From positions 58,803 through 89,549 of the forward strand of contig BMAT01013402.1 of NCBI GenBank assembly GCA_019649035.1: a stretch of 30,747 nt of DNA. Reading direction: 5' to 3'. This stretch comes from Elysia marginata (lineage: Eukaryota > Mollusca > Gastropoda > Plakobranchidae). Made by a program: the position numbers and the translations under genes. Positions 1-13,300 of the stretch are shown one piece after another (position 1 is the first letter of the stretch; each line of letters starts with the position of its first letter). The notes under the pieces are model-generated. The model did not search any database, was not told the DNA's origin, and saw only the letters and a list, made by a program, of their open reading frames with translations.

Positions 1-60
1 TTTCAGATGTCTTTTCATGTCTTTTCGTGTCTTTTCGCGTCTTTCAGATGTCTTTTCGGG
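1..60. repeat. Short direct repeats of TGTCTTTTC
   Basis: TGTCTTTTC or a one-base variant recurs five or six times (TGTCTTTTCATGTCTTTTCG and onward) at the left edge. It is probably the end of a simple tandem array cut by the window. Confidence 0.7.
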
Positions 61-107
61 TTTTAGTGACACCGGATTTTGTGTTTGTTTAGCCCATAAC
101 ACTTATT

Positions 108-536
108 TCTACTACTACTACTACTACCTCAACGCTACCACCACCACTAGTAGTACATGTAGTACTGCTAGCGGTGCTGCCACTGCTAGCCCTACCGCTA
201 CTACTACTACATCTACTCGTACCACTACCACTAATACTATTAAGGCTACTACTACCCCGACCATTACAACTACTAGTACTAGCGCTACTACAACAACTAC
301 CACTACAAACACCACCACTACTACTAATACTACTACTACTGCTGCTACTACTACTTCTACTACTACTACTCCTTCCGCCACTGCTACGCCTACTGCTAAT
401 GCTGGTACTACTATTAATACTACTACCGCTACTACTACTTCCACTACCATTACCATTAGTATGATTACAATTCCTATCGCCACAACTGCTACTACTATGA
501 CTACTACTACTTTTACTACCCCTACTACTATTACTA
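108..536. repeat. Imperfect (CTA/ACT)n trinucleotide tract
   Basis: About 430 bp are dominated by ACT/CTA triplets with interruptions by GCT, CCA and GAT. All overlapping ORFs (Thr-rich, Ser-rich, Val-rich, Leu-rich) come from this one composition on both strands, so I do not call a gene. Confidence 0.9.
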
Positions 537-540
537 ACAA

Positions 541-2465
541 ACACAGTAGTGCAAGCAAGACACAGAACAGCACATGTGGCCAATGAAATGAAACTGAAAG
601 TTTACAATGCTGAACACAAGAGCCAAAAGAATCGACGCATCAGCATCGGTATTAATACAAACCAGTTTTCTATAAGGCCTAGCCTAGCCTACATTTTCAC
701 ACTGCGTGTGTGTATGCACAATGCCTTTGCATTGACACCTACTTACATGGTTTCAAATTCAATCAGCTCACTGAACAAGTAAAGCCCACAATGAGCCTAT
801 GATGTTATTTTGGCTTGCCCGTCAAGTTTATGGAAAAAGCTACTAATATTTACCCCATTTTCTCTTAAGTACAGTCTGTTCTTCCCATGTATCCATGTTC
901 AGGCCTGTTCTTGTCCCGTTAAACCCATCCACAGGTAATAGACTTATACAATGTATACAGAGAAAAAAATTGGGGATTCCTCAAAGGTCCCGCTTTAGTT
1001 GAGCGCTACCGTACATAACCATTTTTGATACCCAACATACAGGGTGGGGTTACATTTTGAAAATCAATTTTCTTTTTTTCTAATATACATAATAATTCAG
1101 GCGTGTGCAAAAAAGGTTAAATGAGGCATTCTCAGATTTTTAGGAAAAGTTAAAGTATCCCAAAAGAACAAAATGAAAAAGAAATCTACACTAGTTAGTT
1201 GAGTCAATAATTGTTGGATGCAAGGTCCACTGTAGTCCGTTTTGAGCAAAAACGATTTGTTTAGAGAAAAACTTCTGTTTATAAAATGAACTTTCTTACA
1301 ATTTGCATCTGAGGTTACTCAGTTAAGAATTGCCACATTATCCAAGCTTGTAGTCCTATAGCATCATGGTAGGGAGTGATAACCAGATAAGCTGTCAGAC
1401 TTGTTTGTCATATACTCATTCCTTAGACTGTTAGAGCTTTTTCTTGATTTAGAGATACTTGGATAATATAAAATCATGTAAAAAAATTCATTCATCAGAG
1501 AACTGAATGTTTTACAGCAAAGTCCACTTATATAGACAGCCTTTTTAATTGACATTTGACACATCCATGTGTTTTGCAGTGACATAATTTTTTCCCCATT
1601 TTTTATAATCTAACTAAACGATTCCTCTACTTTCAACTTTCCCCGAAGTCTTTTTTGCTTTGCGGACAAGCTGACATGAATTGATACAAAAATAAGACAT
1701 AAAAAAAGAGAAAAAATAAATTGTGGCTTCATAAAAAATGTTATTATTAATCAAAAAGAAAAAAAAAGAAAGATTAACAACACAGCAAAACAAATTAGTC
1801 TCCTAAGCTCATTTTCCCCCTAGAAAAAACAAGCGAAGTACTGGGTATGTCATAACCAGTACTTATTATTGATGGTTTCAGCATACCTCCCCTTATTTTT
1901 TCCTTGTACATGTAGTTTGTTTTGAAATTTGACAGGTAACTCATAACATGAATTATAAACATGTTAGACAGAAGACAAAAAAAACAACAGATTCTTTGAG
2001 TATGGTAAAGTTTTAATTTCACTGGAATTGCCTGTGTATGAAAAAAAAATTAAGTACATTCACCTGTTGTAGATTTGTACATTATATGATTGGTAAATCT
2101 TAAACTAAAAAATGTACTTCACACCATCAGGACTCAAAGTAAATAACAACAATAAACAAAGACTTAGGAGAGAATAACATTTAAAAAAGAAAATAACATG
2201 GATGCTAATGGTGATCGATATAAAGGAACTCCTCTACTGACAAGTCCATAAAATTAGGTGCCTTTCATTTTCATTCAGCCCGTTAACTTTTTTTTTTATG
2301 GTTACACCTTTATTTTTAAAAACTCGGATGTATTTTGCTCAAAATTAAAGAATTAAAACCCATGTCCTCTTTCAGTGTTTACCCAATCCTTCTAAGATTT
2401 AGTGAGTGTAGGATTTTTTAAAATATTCAGCTTAGCTTTGAAGAAATTCTAAAAAAATGGTTTAA
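541..2465. other. No gene seen
   Basis: AT-rich sequence with A and T runs. The short ORFs have no recognisable motif and no convincing splice structure. Confidence 0.6.
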
Positions 2466-3066
2466 TTTTAAAAATTCATGAAAGTATTTTCACAATATCC
2501 AAAGAAGCCCATATCTTTTAATACTAATAAAAGACACCAACATTCATAAGGTGGACAGCAAATTTCAAATGATTTCACTGAAAACTGTGGAACTAGATAG
2601 ATTCTGAAAATCTTAAAATTTGACTATAAAAATTCAAGAAGATGGCCGTCATCACAGTAATGATGATTGATACCACAATTTTATCAATAGTATTATAATA
2701 GGATTCCTCTTCATTTGACCATGCTACATCGATTGGTAATCACCACTTTGGGGTTAACATAGAAATCATTCTGAAAAATAGTTTAACTTTTCCAAAAGCA
2801 AATTGTAAAGCTTCATAAAAAGTATTTTCAGGGTATCCAAAAAAGCCAATATTTTTAAAATGACAATATCATCCCTACGGTGGATCGACAGCAACTTTCA
2901 AATGATTTCAAGGAAGACTGTGAGACTAGAAACATTTTGAATATAAAAAAGGTTGCCTGTAATCATAAGCAGTCATGAATACCAAAATTTTATCATTAGT
3001 TTTCCTCTTTATTTGACCATGCTGGATTGATTGGTGACCATCATTTTGGCATTAACATAGAAATAT
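2466..3066. repeat. Diverged tandem duplication, two units of about 300-340 bp
   Basis: AAAGTATTTTCACAATATCC at 2481 recurs as AAAGTATTTTCAGGGTATCC at 2819. TTTGACCATGCTACATCGATTGG at about 2714 recurs as TTTGACCATGCTGGATTGATTGG at about 3012, each followed by TTAACATAGAAAT. Order and orientation are kept, so the second unit is a tandem copy with indels. No coding is seen. Confidence 0.75.
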
Positions 3067-3578
3067 CGTACCTTAAGACGTTTTCCCCTCCTTAAACCTA
3101 ATATTATGATATGGTATTGAAAATCAACTGTTTGGTTAAAAAAAAAACAAAAAAACTTAAATTGTAAAGACTGGCAAGCCTGACCTAACCACAGCAGGCA
3201 AAAAACATCAAAAACTTGGTATTTGACTTTTTCGCATAATCTTAAAAAAACCAAACTTATAGTGATATTACTGAGTATTGTAAGTACACACACAGGAGAG
3301 ATAAGAACTATTTAATAACTTAGATCAAAGTGTGGTATAAAATATTTTGCAACAATTGTTTTGTTGTTTTTTTTTGTTTTATCCTCCCTACACAAATTTT
3401 TTTCCAGTGATCATTCAATGGTGAATTTATAAAAAATAATTGAAATGTAGGCCTATCAATTCCATGCCCAGTGACCAGGTCAAGCGTTATTGCTCTTTTT
3501 TTCTTTATATACATTTAATCTTTTACTGAAATATCTGATGGGTTTTTTGCTGACATGAAAACAAAAGTAGACTAAATA

Positions 3579-4513
3579 AAGTAAAACTCGGTAATAACGA
3601 GAACTCATGTTTTTTCTTGAACTCTCGTTATAGCAGGGGTTCTCATTATTCCCATAAAAGGGTTTAAAGAGGCTATTCCAATAAAAGGGTTTACTGGCTT
3701 CTTCGATGCTAAGGCGATCAAATGGACTGGAACTAAGTAAGCCCTAGTTATGCACACTCTATCATGACTCATGAGAGGCAATGTGGGTATGGTGTGTGGC
3801 TATGGGCCAATAGGCAATAAAATTATGAGTAACTCTCAGTCTCAAGCTCTTCAGTTCGATCAGTTTACACTGCAAGTGAGGGGGAGGGAGGTGAGACTGT
3901 GAGAGGAGCAGTATGTTGCGCCACTGAAAAGGGACCGGTAGGGTGGCATTGTTATCCACAGACCTTGATGCTCAGCTTGTGAAAAACAAAGGGCATTGTA
4001 CAAACACACACAAGACAAGTGCGGGTGGTGGCAGCGATGGTCACTTGGTTCGCGAGCGCGAGTGCGAGAGATCTACAGGCCTACTCTGTAGACAGAGAGA
4101 GAGGGGGTGGTGGTGGAGCGGAGGGGGTTGAGGAGGACAGAAGAAGTTGAAGGGGTAGAAATTCGTGTCTAGGCTTGTGATTTTTGTACTGTATGTAATG
4201 TGTGTCGATTACGGCACTAGCCTAGGCCTACAGCATAGCTCTACGATAGAGTTTCTAGGCTTCAATGTACTTTGCTAGATTTTGGTTTGGACTTTGAATG
4301 ATGCTACTGCAAGGCCTCCGCCACTCTCTCAGCCGCCTCATCGCGCTGGGTTTCTGAACACTCTGTTCTCATTATTACCGAGATTTTTCCAGCTAAGCTG
4401 ACTTAGGTTCTCGTTATTCCCAAGATAAATTATAGGGCTCAAATAGGGAGAAAAACGGGGATTTTTATATCTCTCTTTATACCAAAAGTTCTCGTTAAAA
4501 ATGGGTACCACTG
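3579..4513. mobile_element. Non-autonomous pogo/Tigger-like element
   Basis: The left end AAGTAAAACTCGGTAATAAC followed by GAGAACT is matched in inverted form by the right end, whose complement reads CAGTGGTACCCATTTTTAAC then GAGAACT. TA flanks both ends (3577-3578, 4514-4515). Internal copies of the TTCTCGTTATT motif recur near 3622-3652 and 4367-4425. No transposase ORF is present. The ends resemble CAGTGGAACC…TAACGA-type pogo/Tigger termini, which is from memory. Confidence 0.6.
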
Positions 4514-4515
4514 TA

Positions 4516-7455
4516 TATGCAATTTCGTTCAGGTGGATTAAAAAATCTAATCTTGTCAAATTAGTTAAAACTAATGTTATAACATATAATATATGCATTA
4601 TCAAATACAAAAAAATTCTGACTTTCCAAGGGAAAAAAAATACCAATTGTGTAAAATTACGGTCCATACAAAGTAGACTGTATATAATTATATACATGAT
4701 GCTTAAAAATCTTCAAAAAAAAAATGAAACTTTTAGTCAATCGATGTTTGCTTGACAAGAAAAAAAGACAATAAATTGATTACAAATTTACTTATGGATG
4801 TGATTGTATTTGAAATTGAAATTGATAACAATTACAACGCACATTTGCACTTAGAAGTTTAATTAAAACTTTGGCCAGCAGAAGTAAAACAAAAAGATAG
4901 TCTAGGCAGGGGCCTACATGTATAGGTTAAAATAAGAAGAAGATTCCTTACTGAAACTGAAGAACAGTAAAAAGAATGTCAGAAAAGCCATTGATCAATA
5001 AAGGTCTCTCACATACAAATGAAAAAAAAAAGTGTAACATTTAAATTAAACAGATTGAAGGAATAAGATTAGAACTAGATGATCACATTGCATGAGTGTT
5101 AAATTGGTTTAAAACTTTGAAAACAGTGGTTGAGTGATAAAAAAATTTTGTACAATAAAATTAAATTTAGAGAAAAATAGATACTTAAGTACAACAGTAT
5201 AGTTATAAATAAATGACTAAAGGTAAACTGTTACAAAAATATTGCACTTAACCATTGTAAAAAGCAAAAACACATTTTAAATTATAATATGATTTGGTAC
5301 AGCTCAACCCATGCCAATGAAGATGTAGAACAGTGGACAGCCAATGTAGCCACAGTTTAGCTGATCAATGGAAAAATTAAATTATTGATAAGAATGAAAG
5401 CAAGAAAAGAGTGAACCAAGTGACGTAGAATTGCACTGAGAATGTATTATAGAGTATATTAAGGGTACAGAATTTCTCTGATTGTCAATATCTATTTACT
5501 GACTTGTAAATAGCATTGGCTCCTCATTTGTATTTGCCATAACTCAAATTTGAATTTGAATTCCATTACAATTATCTTGATCTCTCGCATCCGTCACTTT
5601 TACCTTTTTGCTCTGTTGCCAATCTCAAGACAATGCAAAAGCCTCAACAGTAGAGAATGTATTGTAGAATTCAACCATTACTTTGAGTGAAAATCATATA
5701 CGGTACAGTTTGTGTCATATAAACTGCTATTATTCCTGACCAAACACATGCATGCTTTTCACACACACACAAAAAATATTTTTCTGCTGTGGCTTGCATT
5801 ACAATGAGGGGATTGGCTCCAAAAATAAATTAACATTGTAAGAAATACATATGAAAATGTACTATAAGACTACATAGAAAAAAACAATGGTCTGGTTGGA
5901 TGTACATTGACAAACAGAGAAGTTGAAAGCTTGCTCTGCGTCACAAAGAGATTCATTTTCAGAGCTTATGAATAAAAACAGAAGCCAGCCTCTTTATACC
6001 TATTAACAACAATAGTAAAAAGAAAAAAAGGAAAGAAAATGTTACAGCATTTCTAAATGGGGGTTACTGGAATAATAGTTGACATAATGCAATTTACAAA
6101 TCCCAAATGAACAATCCATGCCAACTGTAAAATAATCTTTGTAATCAAAAGGTCATAGAGATGCATTTACTTCCCCAGCTGTTTATCATTGAGTTTATCA
6201 TTGAAAACAAGAATTAGGCAGATCATATTTTCATCACAGCCAACAGGAATGGAAAAATAAGGGGTTCAACTCTATAGTATGAAGGAAATATTTACAACTG
6301 TCTTTTGGAAACAGGAGACACAAAAGGAAAATGATGAAAAACAACCCCCCTAAAACTGCATTAAAACAACATAAATACGTTAGCCTCACACAATATACCA
6401 TTAAACTGAGATTGAGGGTAAACCATATTAAATTACTTCATTTTCAATTCAACCTTAGCCGGCAGAAACACATCATAGTATGAACCATCAAATTTGGAAG
6501 GTCAACTGAAGTTTCAAACGAAAAAAAAAAAAAACATTAACCATACAATTATTCCTAAACTAACTTCATGTGCTTGATTAAAATAAATTAACTTTCTTTT
6601 TATACATAAGCTTAGATATTTCTTCGAGTTATATAAAACAAGAATTATTGAAAATTCAATTCTAAAATCAATGACACAAATACCACTACCATAATCTGAG
6701 AGCAACAACACCCTGCATAAAGCATCAGGCGAACGCTATTAGTCTAGAAAAAGTTGTGTACTGTTAACCAATTACATGTAGACAATATATTTCGACCGCA
6801 AAAATGGCCATCAAATATCGCACAGCAAAAATTGTATAGGGAGTGATGGTATTTTTTAAAATAAACATGATTACTAAAACCAAAATGAATTTAACAATTT
6901 CAAGAAAACATAAAATAATTATACTTGACTTGCCATAATTAAGTTTAGCTAATAAGCAGCACAGGTACAGCAATACAATCTATCTGGCAATACATTCAGG
7001 TCTCAGCATCAAGTTAATGCCTTGACTCTGAAAGACTAAAACTGCTTACACATCTAACTTCCATCTCAGTAAAACTGAAAAGAACATCAGCTATATACTT
7101 ATATCTATAAAGGTGGAGCTGCTAATAGAAATATGAGCACAGCTTAAGTTACTACATCAGAACTTAAAAAAAAAAGTTTATTGATTTAGTAAAACTTAAT
7201 CTGTGAATGCAGTTTGCGTAGGAATATCTTATCAAAATTGTACATCAGATCTCACCCTAATATATTCACCACCATACTACAGCCTAACATAACCATTTGA
7301 AGCAGACATTCTCAACATGTTATCTCAATTCAGCCACACAAGCGTACATGTTATATGATGTGAAAAAAATTGAATGTACATCTATTTGTGTATTAAGTTA
7401 CAGGAGAAACATGTTGCAATGATGGTCATTCAATTCAGCCACATAAGAGCATATA
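4516..7455. other. No gene seen
   Basis: AT-rich intergenic DNA between the pogo-like element and the mariner. ORFs at 4501-4755, 6514-6711 and 6764-6973 are short, Lys/Ile/Leu-rich and lack splice context. Confidence 0.6.
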
Positions 7456-8581
7456 TTGGGTGCCCCCCCCCCCCCAAAAAAGTCCTCGACTTTGGAGCGC
7501 CATATCCCCGACAGCCTTGGTGCAACTCATAAATCAACTATTATTACAATAACACGCCAAATATCAACATGATCCATTGATAAATAAGGAAACGACAGAT
7601 GTTTAAAAAAGTTACCTAAACTCACCAAAAACAAACATCGACCTCTGCACAAAAGCTGTTTTGCAATCCACGCTGTGCACCCCAAGAGCACAACGCTAAC
7701 GCACTGTACAAAGAATTGTAAAAAGGAATCTGAAGTTAAAGGCCTACAAATTCTCACTACCAGAGTAACGGAAAGTGTGAAAGAGAAAAGATGCCTTTGA
7801 TCGCAGCATTTTTTGACCAGATTTACAGATGAAGAAGTCAAGCAAATTATCTTCACAGATAAAAAAACACTTCACTCCAGAGATTGCCAAAAATAGACAA
7901 AATGAAGCTGGAATGGCAAAACTGACATTTTTTTCCTTGATGTGAAAACTTTGAATGTCAATTTAAAGAATAACATCTCTCTGCTTAAACAAAAAAACCT
8001 TTTCCCTCATGTCAAAAACTTAATCCTCAAGGTGACTTTATTTTGCAACAAGTTGGTGCTACTTCGCACACAAGTCGTGCGACTCAAAAATTTCTCAAAG
8101 ATAAAGGATTCGATTTCATTGCCAAAGATGACTGGCCACCACAATCTCCAGATTTGAATCCGATGGGTTATGCAATGTGAGACTTGCTTGCTGAGGTCTA
8201 AATGGGGCAGTCCATTCCCTTCACTGAAAATGAACTGAAAGCAAAAATAAAGGAGTGCTGGAGACAAATAGGTATTCAGGAAGTGAGAAAGTCAATTGCA
8301 ACATGGCGCAAAAAAGTTAGAGCTGTTGTTCAGCTGGAAGGAGATTCTACACACTACTTGAAAAACTAATTACACTGGAGTTTGTTGACTGTTTTTTCAC
8401 ATCTGAGGTGCGTGTTATCTAGACTCAAATAACTTCTAAACCTATAAAGCCAGAAGCTTAAAACTTTACACACCTTGATATGAATAATTTGTTTCACTCA
8501 GTGTGTATTTTCATGTAAACACCATAAACAGGTATGAAGTTATACAGTCACAAAGTTGAGGACCTTTTTTGGGCTACCCGA
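7456..8581 (+). mobile_element. Tc1/mariner-superfamily element, complete ends, inactive
   Basis: The left end TTGGGTGCCC…AAAAAAGTCCTCGACTTTG is mirrored by the right end, whose complement reads TCGGGTAGCCCAAAAAAGG then TCCTCAACTTTG. TA dinucleotides flank both ends (7454-7455, 8582-8583), as expected for this superfamily. The 1.13-kb size fits a mariner. The left end has expanded a C run to 13. Confidence 0.85.
7813..8369 (+). pseudogene. Mariner-type transposase remnant
   Basis: Recognisable blocks are LTRFTDEEVKQIIFTDKKT (frame 1), then after a frameshift ILQQVGATSHTSRATQKFL, FIAKDDWPPQSPDLNPMGYA (frame 0), and a C-terminal part ending THYLKN at the TAA 8367-8369. The family is a DDD/DDE cut-and-paste transposase. 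The first catalytic Asp is present (7858-7860). The usual QQDGA Asp is Val (8052-8054), and the acidic residue expected in the SPDLNPxD position is Gly (8166-8168). Stops occur inside, for example TGA 8178-8180 and TAA 8199-8201. The part upstream of 7813 is too decayed to place. Confidence 0.8.
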
Positions 8582-8944
8582 TATATTATAATATTAAAAA
8601 AAAAAATACATGCAGATGTGTTTTAAGTTACAAGATTTATAAACAAACATTTTGCAATGATGGCTATTTTGAATAGGATTACGCAGCCAGCCTATAAAAC
8701 TTTGCTTCTGCACACAAACTATCAGAATATGGTACAATTAGTCACAGCACAATATGATGAGCATCAAACACACAGACCTAGACAACAGACTACACTTCAC
8801 GTTCAAATCAATCACTTTGTACACAATAGATCTAGAGTTACAGGGAATAAATTGTATGTATAATATTTACAAAATAATTTTTTTAAGGAAAAAGATATTG
8901 ACCGTCTTCCTCTGCACACTGCAGACTCAACATTCATCATCTTT

Positions 8945-9090
8945 CACACCACAGCAAATTCAACTCATATTTCAGAGCATAATACTTTGACAACCAGACT
9001 ACACTGTTCAATACTAGAATTCCAAAAATTTTCCGCACCGCATATAGCTAAGTACCCACTTTACAATGGGGTGCCTTAGGGAAGTGTGGG
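8945..9090. repeat. Dispersed repeat, copy 1
   Basis: CACACCACAGCAAATTCAAC and TCATATTTCAGAGCAT here match 19934-19973. Further on, TACCCACTTTACA and GGGAAGTGTGG match the second copy at 20050-20083. It is probably a SINE or other low-copy element; I cannot name the family. Confidence 0.55.
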
Positions 9091-10251
9091 AAAATATTTT
9101 TTTCATTACCCAGAACAATTACAACACAAGTTGTTGAGACTGAAATTTTTTCAGGTAGTTAATTATTTAGGTTTTAAGTTAGGACACAAGACAGGGAAAA
9201 TGAAAACAACACTTCATTTTTAGCTATAAAGTTATGCCATGACTCATTCCAATGTCATTGTTAAGGGCAGTTGGGCTATTTCAAACAAAAACAAAATCTT
9301 TGTCTGAGTATTTTTATCCTTCATCGCATAAGCCGAGCCACAATTTTTAACCAACTTGTCTAGTTTCCTAACTAAGCCTTTTTTCATCAAATTTATTGAT
9401 ATCAGCTGATGTAAAATTCATTAGTCTGTGAGAGTTTAATTAGCAGCCTCAATCAGATATTGCTCAAATATCTTTGATGCAAAAAACATTTCCCTCAAGT
9501 AGCCCTTTAATGTATCATCATAACATAGAAAAAAAAACTCATCATGCATATATAAATACAGGCATGAGAGTGGCTTAGTCTTCTAGGCACACTATCTAGC
9601 CACAAGTAGTCTTAAATAAAAACAATATCTTTAATGAAAACCAAATTGTTTCTTGGATGTGGAAAAAGTTTCCAAATTTTCACTTCCATGTTTCAGATTT
9701 TATAGAAATTTAAAGCTTGCCATACATGACTTCAATGAAAACTAGAAAAAAAAGTGTGTTTCATTTCTGCTTGGCTAAGAATTGCACATGTATTTTGAAT
9801 TAAAGTTAATGCAACTTCTATAAAATACTTCTATGCACAAGAGTTGAAAATGTCCTTAACATTTATCTTCTCTTTCCCACCTAGATCGACTCAATAGTCC
9901 AGCCAAGGCGGGATACATTGAAAATATTAATATAGTCATGAGCAAACAAATGAACTCAATTTTCCGCATTTAAAGAAGTAAATTTTTTTCCCAAAAGCTT
10001 AGCAAGAAGATAAAATTAGTTACTACTTGAAAAAACAATAAGATTTAAAGTAAAAAATACGACCCCTTCAAGATAGAACAGTTTACCACAGATTTACTTA
10101 ACTTATTCTAAGAACTGGAGAAAACCAGGCTTGTTGACAATTAAATTACCGTGGGTTTCCATCTGCAGAATTACCTGTGTCAAAAACTGACATGTTGCTT
10201 CTAATTGTCTTAGTAATTGTTTTTGTGAAGGCTTTTTAATGAGCTGATGCT
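9091..10251. other. Downstream flank, possibly 3' UTR, of the membrane-protein gene
   Basis: No ORF of note. Several AATAAA or ATTAAA words occur on the minus strand, but none can be chosen as the poly(A) signal. Confidence 0.4.
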
Positions 10252-10377
10252 TCAACACTTTTCCCCGCGAGGCGCATCCTTAGAGACGACACGGGTAGAC
10301 GCCATCTTAGTTTTCTGTGTTCGTGTTCCTTTCAATGCTCTGTCTGGATGAGATGGTGCTCCTTTACATGCTCTAGC
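10252..10377 (-). CDS. Terminal coding exon of the 7-TM-like gene
   Basis: The acceptor CTATAG joins in phase 0. The exon gives 41 residues rich in Lys, Arg and Thr (KGTRTQKTKMASTRVVSKD), ending APRGEKC at the TGA 10252-10254. Higher CpG and GC than the flanks agrees with coding sequence. The 3' UTR end is not fixed; AATAAA on the minus strand occurs at 9392-9397, among others. Confidence 0.75.
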   Translation of the reverse strand, partial: ARACKGAPSHPDRALKGTRTQKTKMASTRVVSKDAPRGEKC

Positions 10378-13300
10378 CTATAGAACAAGCAAATGGTCAG
10401 AATGAAACAAACTTTAATAACTTGCTTACTATGAAGTGAAAAATGGTTTATAAAGTAAGACATAAAAAAGACAACTCTACAAGTTTAAGCCATTAGTGTT
10501 TCTAACCTCAAATTTGTGCTGTTACTGTATCACATAAAATGTTTGGAAAATTGAGAAATATCTAGGAGAAATTATTTTAAACTTGTTTCAACTTGACTTT
10601 TTCCCCTTTAAAAATATGAGCTGGAACCACAAGTATAGAAAACACTATTTTGTGACCACAATAATCCATATTTAACAAAACTTTTACCTACTCTTACTCT
10701 AAGTTTAAGGCATACCTTGTGTTCTTATGCCCATGATATAAATGAAAATGTAATCATTTAACCTACGAAGTGTTGGTTGGCTGATTAAATTGGCATACAT
10801 GGGAACTTCATTTTTAGCACTAAAGCTACGGTAAATTATGATGCAAAAATCAATATGGGATGCCTCTAGGGTTAATTCAATAAAACTTTTTTTTTCAAAA
10901 ATATTAAAATTAGAATTGTTTAGTAAATTAAAATAAGAAAATATGTAGTTAAATAAGAAAACTTGTAAAACACAATCACTCACCTCTGATGTCTTTTTCA
11001 CCACGGTGGGGCTATCCTCTAGATTTTCCTCTTCAATTGTCTGCAATCCAGAAGGTCCAGATGGTTTCATTGCCGTGTTGATGTAGGTGTATGGCAGACA
11101 TGCATCGTACATGCAAGGTGAGCCATCAGGGGAGGTGCTTTGTGATGAGTAGACAAAGCTATCGTCTGGCTGGTACAGGTGGCGATAAGATTGGTCTTCT
11201 CCAAACAGAGAACCATAAGTCTGAAAAGATTTTTCAGAAAATTAAAAATTTTGTAACTGTTGCTTTCAAGATGAATGTCCCTACTCAAACGATATTTTGA
11301 ATTTAAGGAAAAAAAATCCCTAATTAGTTGGGGAAGTAGCAGGTGCAACAGCAGTAGCAGCAGTAGTAATAATATGATGGTGGTCTATGAAAGAGTTAAA
11401 GATTTTAATCGACAACCATTGAAACCTAAGTTTCTCATTTTTTGTTAATACTTATCATTTCAAATAATTATTTGTAGATATCTTATTAACCCAATTCCAC
11501 CTATAAGCCTATTGGCGACCATTTTCTGTTTGAACCACCATTTAATTTACCTACATAGCCTGCCATGGACTTCTTTCAACTAAACATTCATCTTTGTCCT
11601 AAAAATTTTTCTTTTCTCTTGGCGTTAGAAAGAGAGATCTATTTAAAGGGTGTAAAGTCGATTTATAGATTAATAGATGTAACTCTGATCAAACATATAC
11701 AGTGTTCGTTCTATTTTACTTACACCATCATCACTGAAGTTTGGCAGGCCCTCTTCCTTCTCTATGACTGTCACATGGGGTTGTAGTACAAACAGCATCA
11801 CCCAAATAGGCAGTAGAAGCTTTAGAACCTACACAATTAAAAAAATAAAAAAGTTTGTAAAAACATTGACAATATAAATTGGCACTAAATAATAAAAATC
11901 TCATTTGATTCAAAGAAAAAACTTGTGTGAAAGAAATCATATCAAAGCATGATGATTCAAATATTAAGCAAGAATCTTAAAATATTTAATTTTATCACAT
12001 ATAGTTTGTGGCAAAAGACAATTTTGATATATCAACTGAATACTTGAAACAGAAAGATTGTCATAAAGTCCCTCTTTGGTCAACGTATATCAGTATAATG
12101 AAATCAGCCTGCCCTTAATAAAATGTGACCCAACAAGCTAAAATCAGGCTTATGCTAAAATTTGGACATTTGAAATTATTAGTATTATGAGAAAATTTCA
12201 TATATGTACTTGAATTAGAAAAAAAAATCATTTCGTTAACTTTACTATAACTTGAGATATTTGATTCATAAGCCGGCAAGGTAGACTTATCTATTAGTAA
12301 TTTATTATTTCTAGCAGCAATTTCCTGGGGTTTAACCCAGTTTGACATAACCCTGATTTCACTACGTTTCGTCACAAATTTGGAAATTTGTAGAAAGGTT
12401 TAAAATAAAAACGGCTATGTTCTGGATGGTCCAGATAGCTACATAAACTTACACAAAATCTTTCTCAACTTATTATTTTATCTCTTAGTTTTCTGACTTA
12501 ATCGCTCATTATTTGTTAGCCTTAACTTCATGACTGATTTACACAAGAATGTTTTGGATGCAAAAGTTGGGAAATTCTCGTTACTAAAATAGCACAGATA
12601 TATTACATATGGACAACAACCAATCAGATTACAATTAACAATCATTGACAACAATACACTCCAGTCTAGGTATTTCAAAATTCATGGGATGAAAATCAAT
12701 AATGATTTTAGTCATAATGGACAGGTGGTTGCATTGATAAACATACCTGTAAACCTGTATCATATTCACTCATATGTTTGAGGACCATACCCAAAGAAAT
12801 GCCAGCATTTGATTAAAGTTTATCTTATAAAGTCAACACCGAGACATTTCTGTCTCTTTACTGAATTTTTCTAATTTACATTAAGGTAATCAAGACCAAT
12901 CACACCTTAAATGCGCCTACTGATAGATACATACAATTGGTGATAAGTTGTCTACAACTGTGTCTTAACCTTGATCACCCCTACCTAGCTTGTGACCGCA
13001 GCTAAACACACTAATCAGGAAATGGCCACAGGTAAACGATTAAGCGAGAGGAATAGCTGTGTGGGGGGAAGGAGCGGCATGTTGATTGGCTTTTTTGGGT
13101 ATCCGATCTACTGTTTACATTTTCCCCGAGCTTTTCACTGCCGGTCAGTTTCATTCNNNNNNNNNNNNNNNNNNNNNNNNNNNNNNNNNNNNNNNNNNNN
13201 NNNNNNNNNNNNNNNNNNNNNNNNNNNNNNNNNNNNNNNNNNNNNNNNNNNNNNNNNNNNNNNNNNNNNNNNNNNNNNNNNNNNNNNNNNNNNNNNNNNN

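Noticed and set aside
17-586. 189-residue Thr-rich ORF and overlapping Ser-, Val- and Leu-rich ORFs
   Set aside because: All arise from one (CTA)n tract read in different frames on both strands.
12725-12800. Possible minus-strand exon ending CAG|GTATGT
   Set aside because: The donor is excellent, but the open frame has a TAA just upstream and no acceptor in between.
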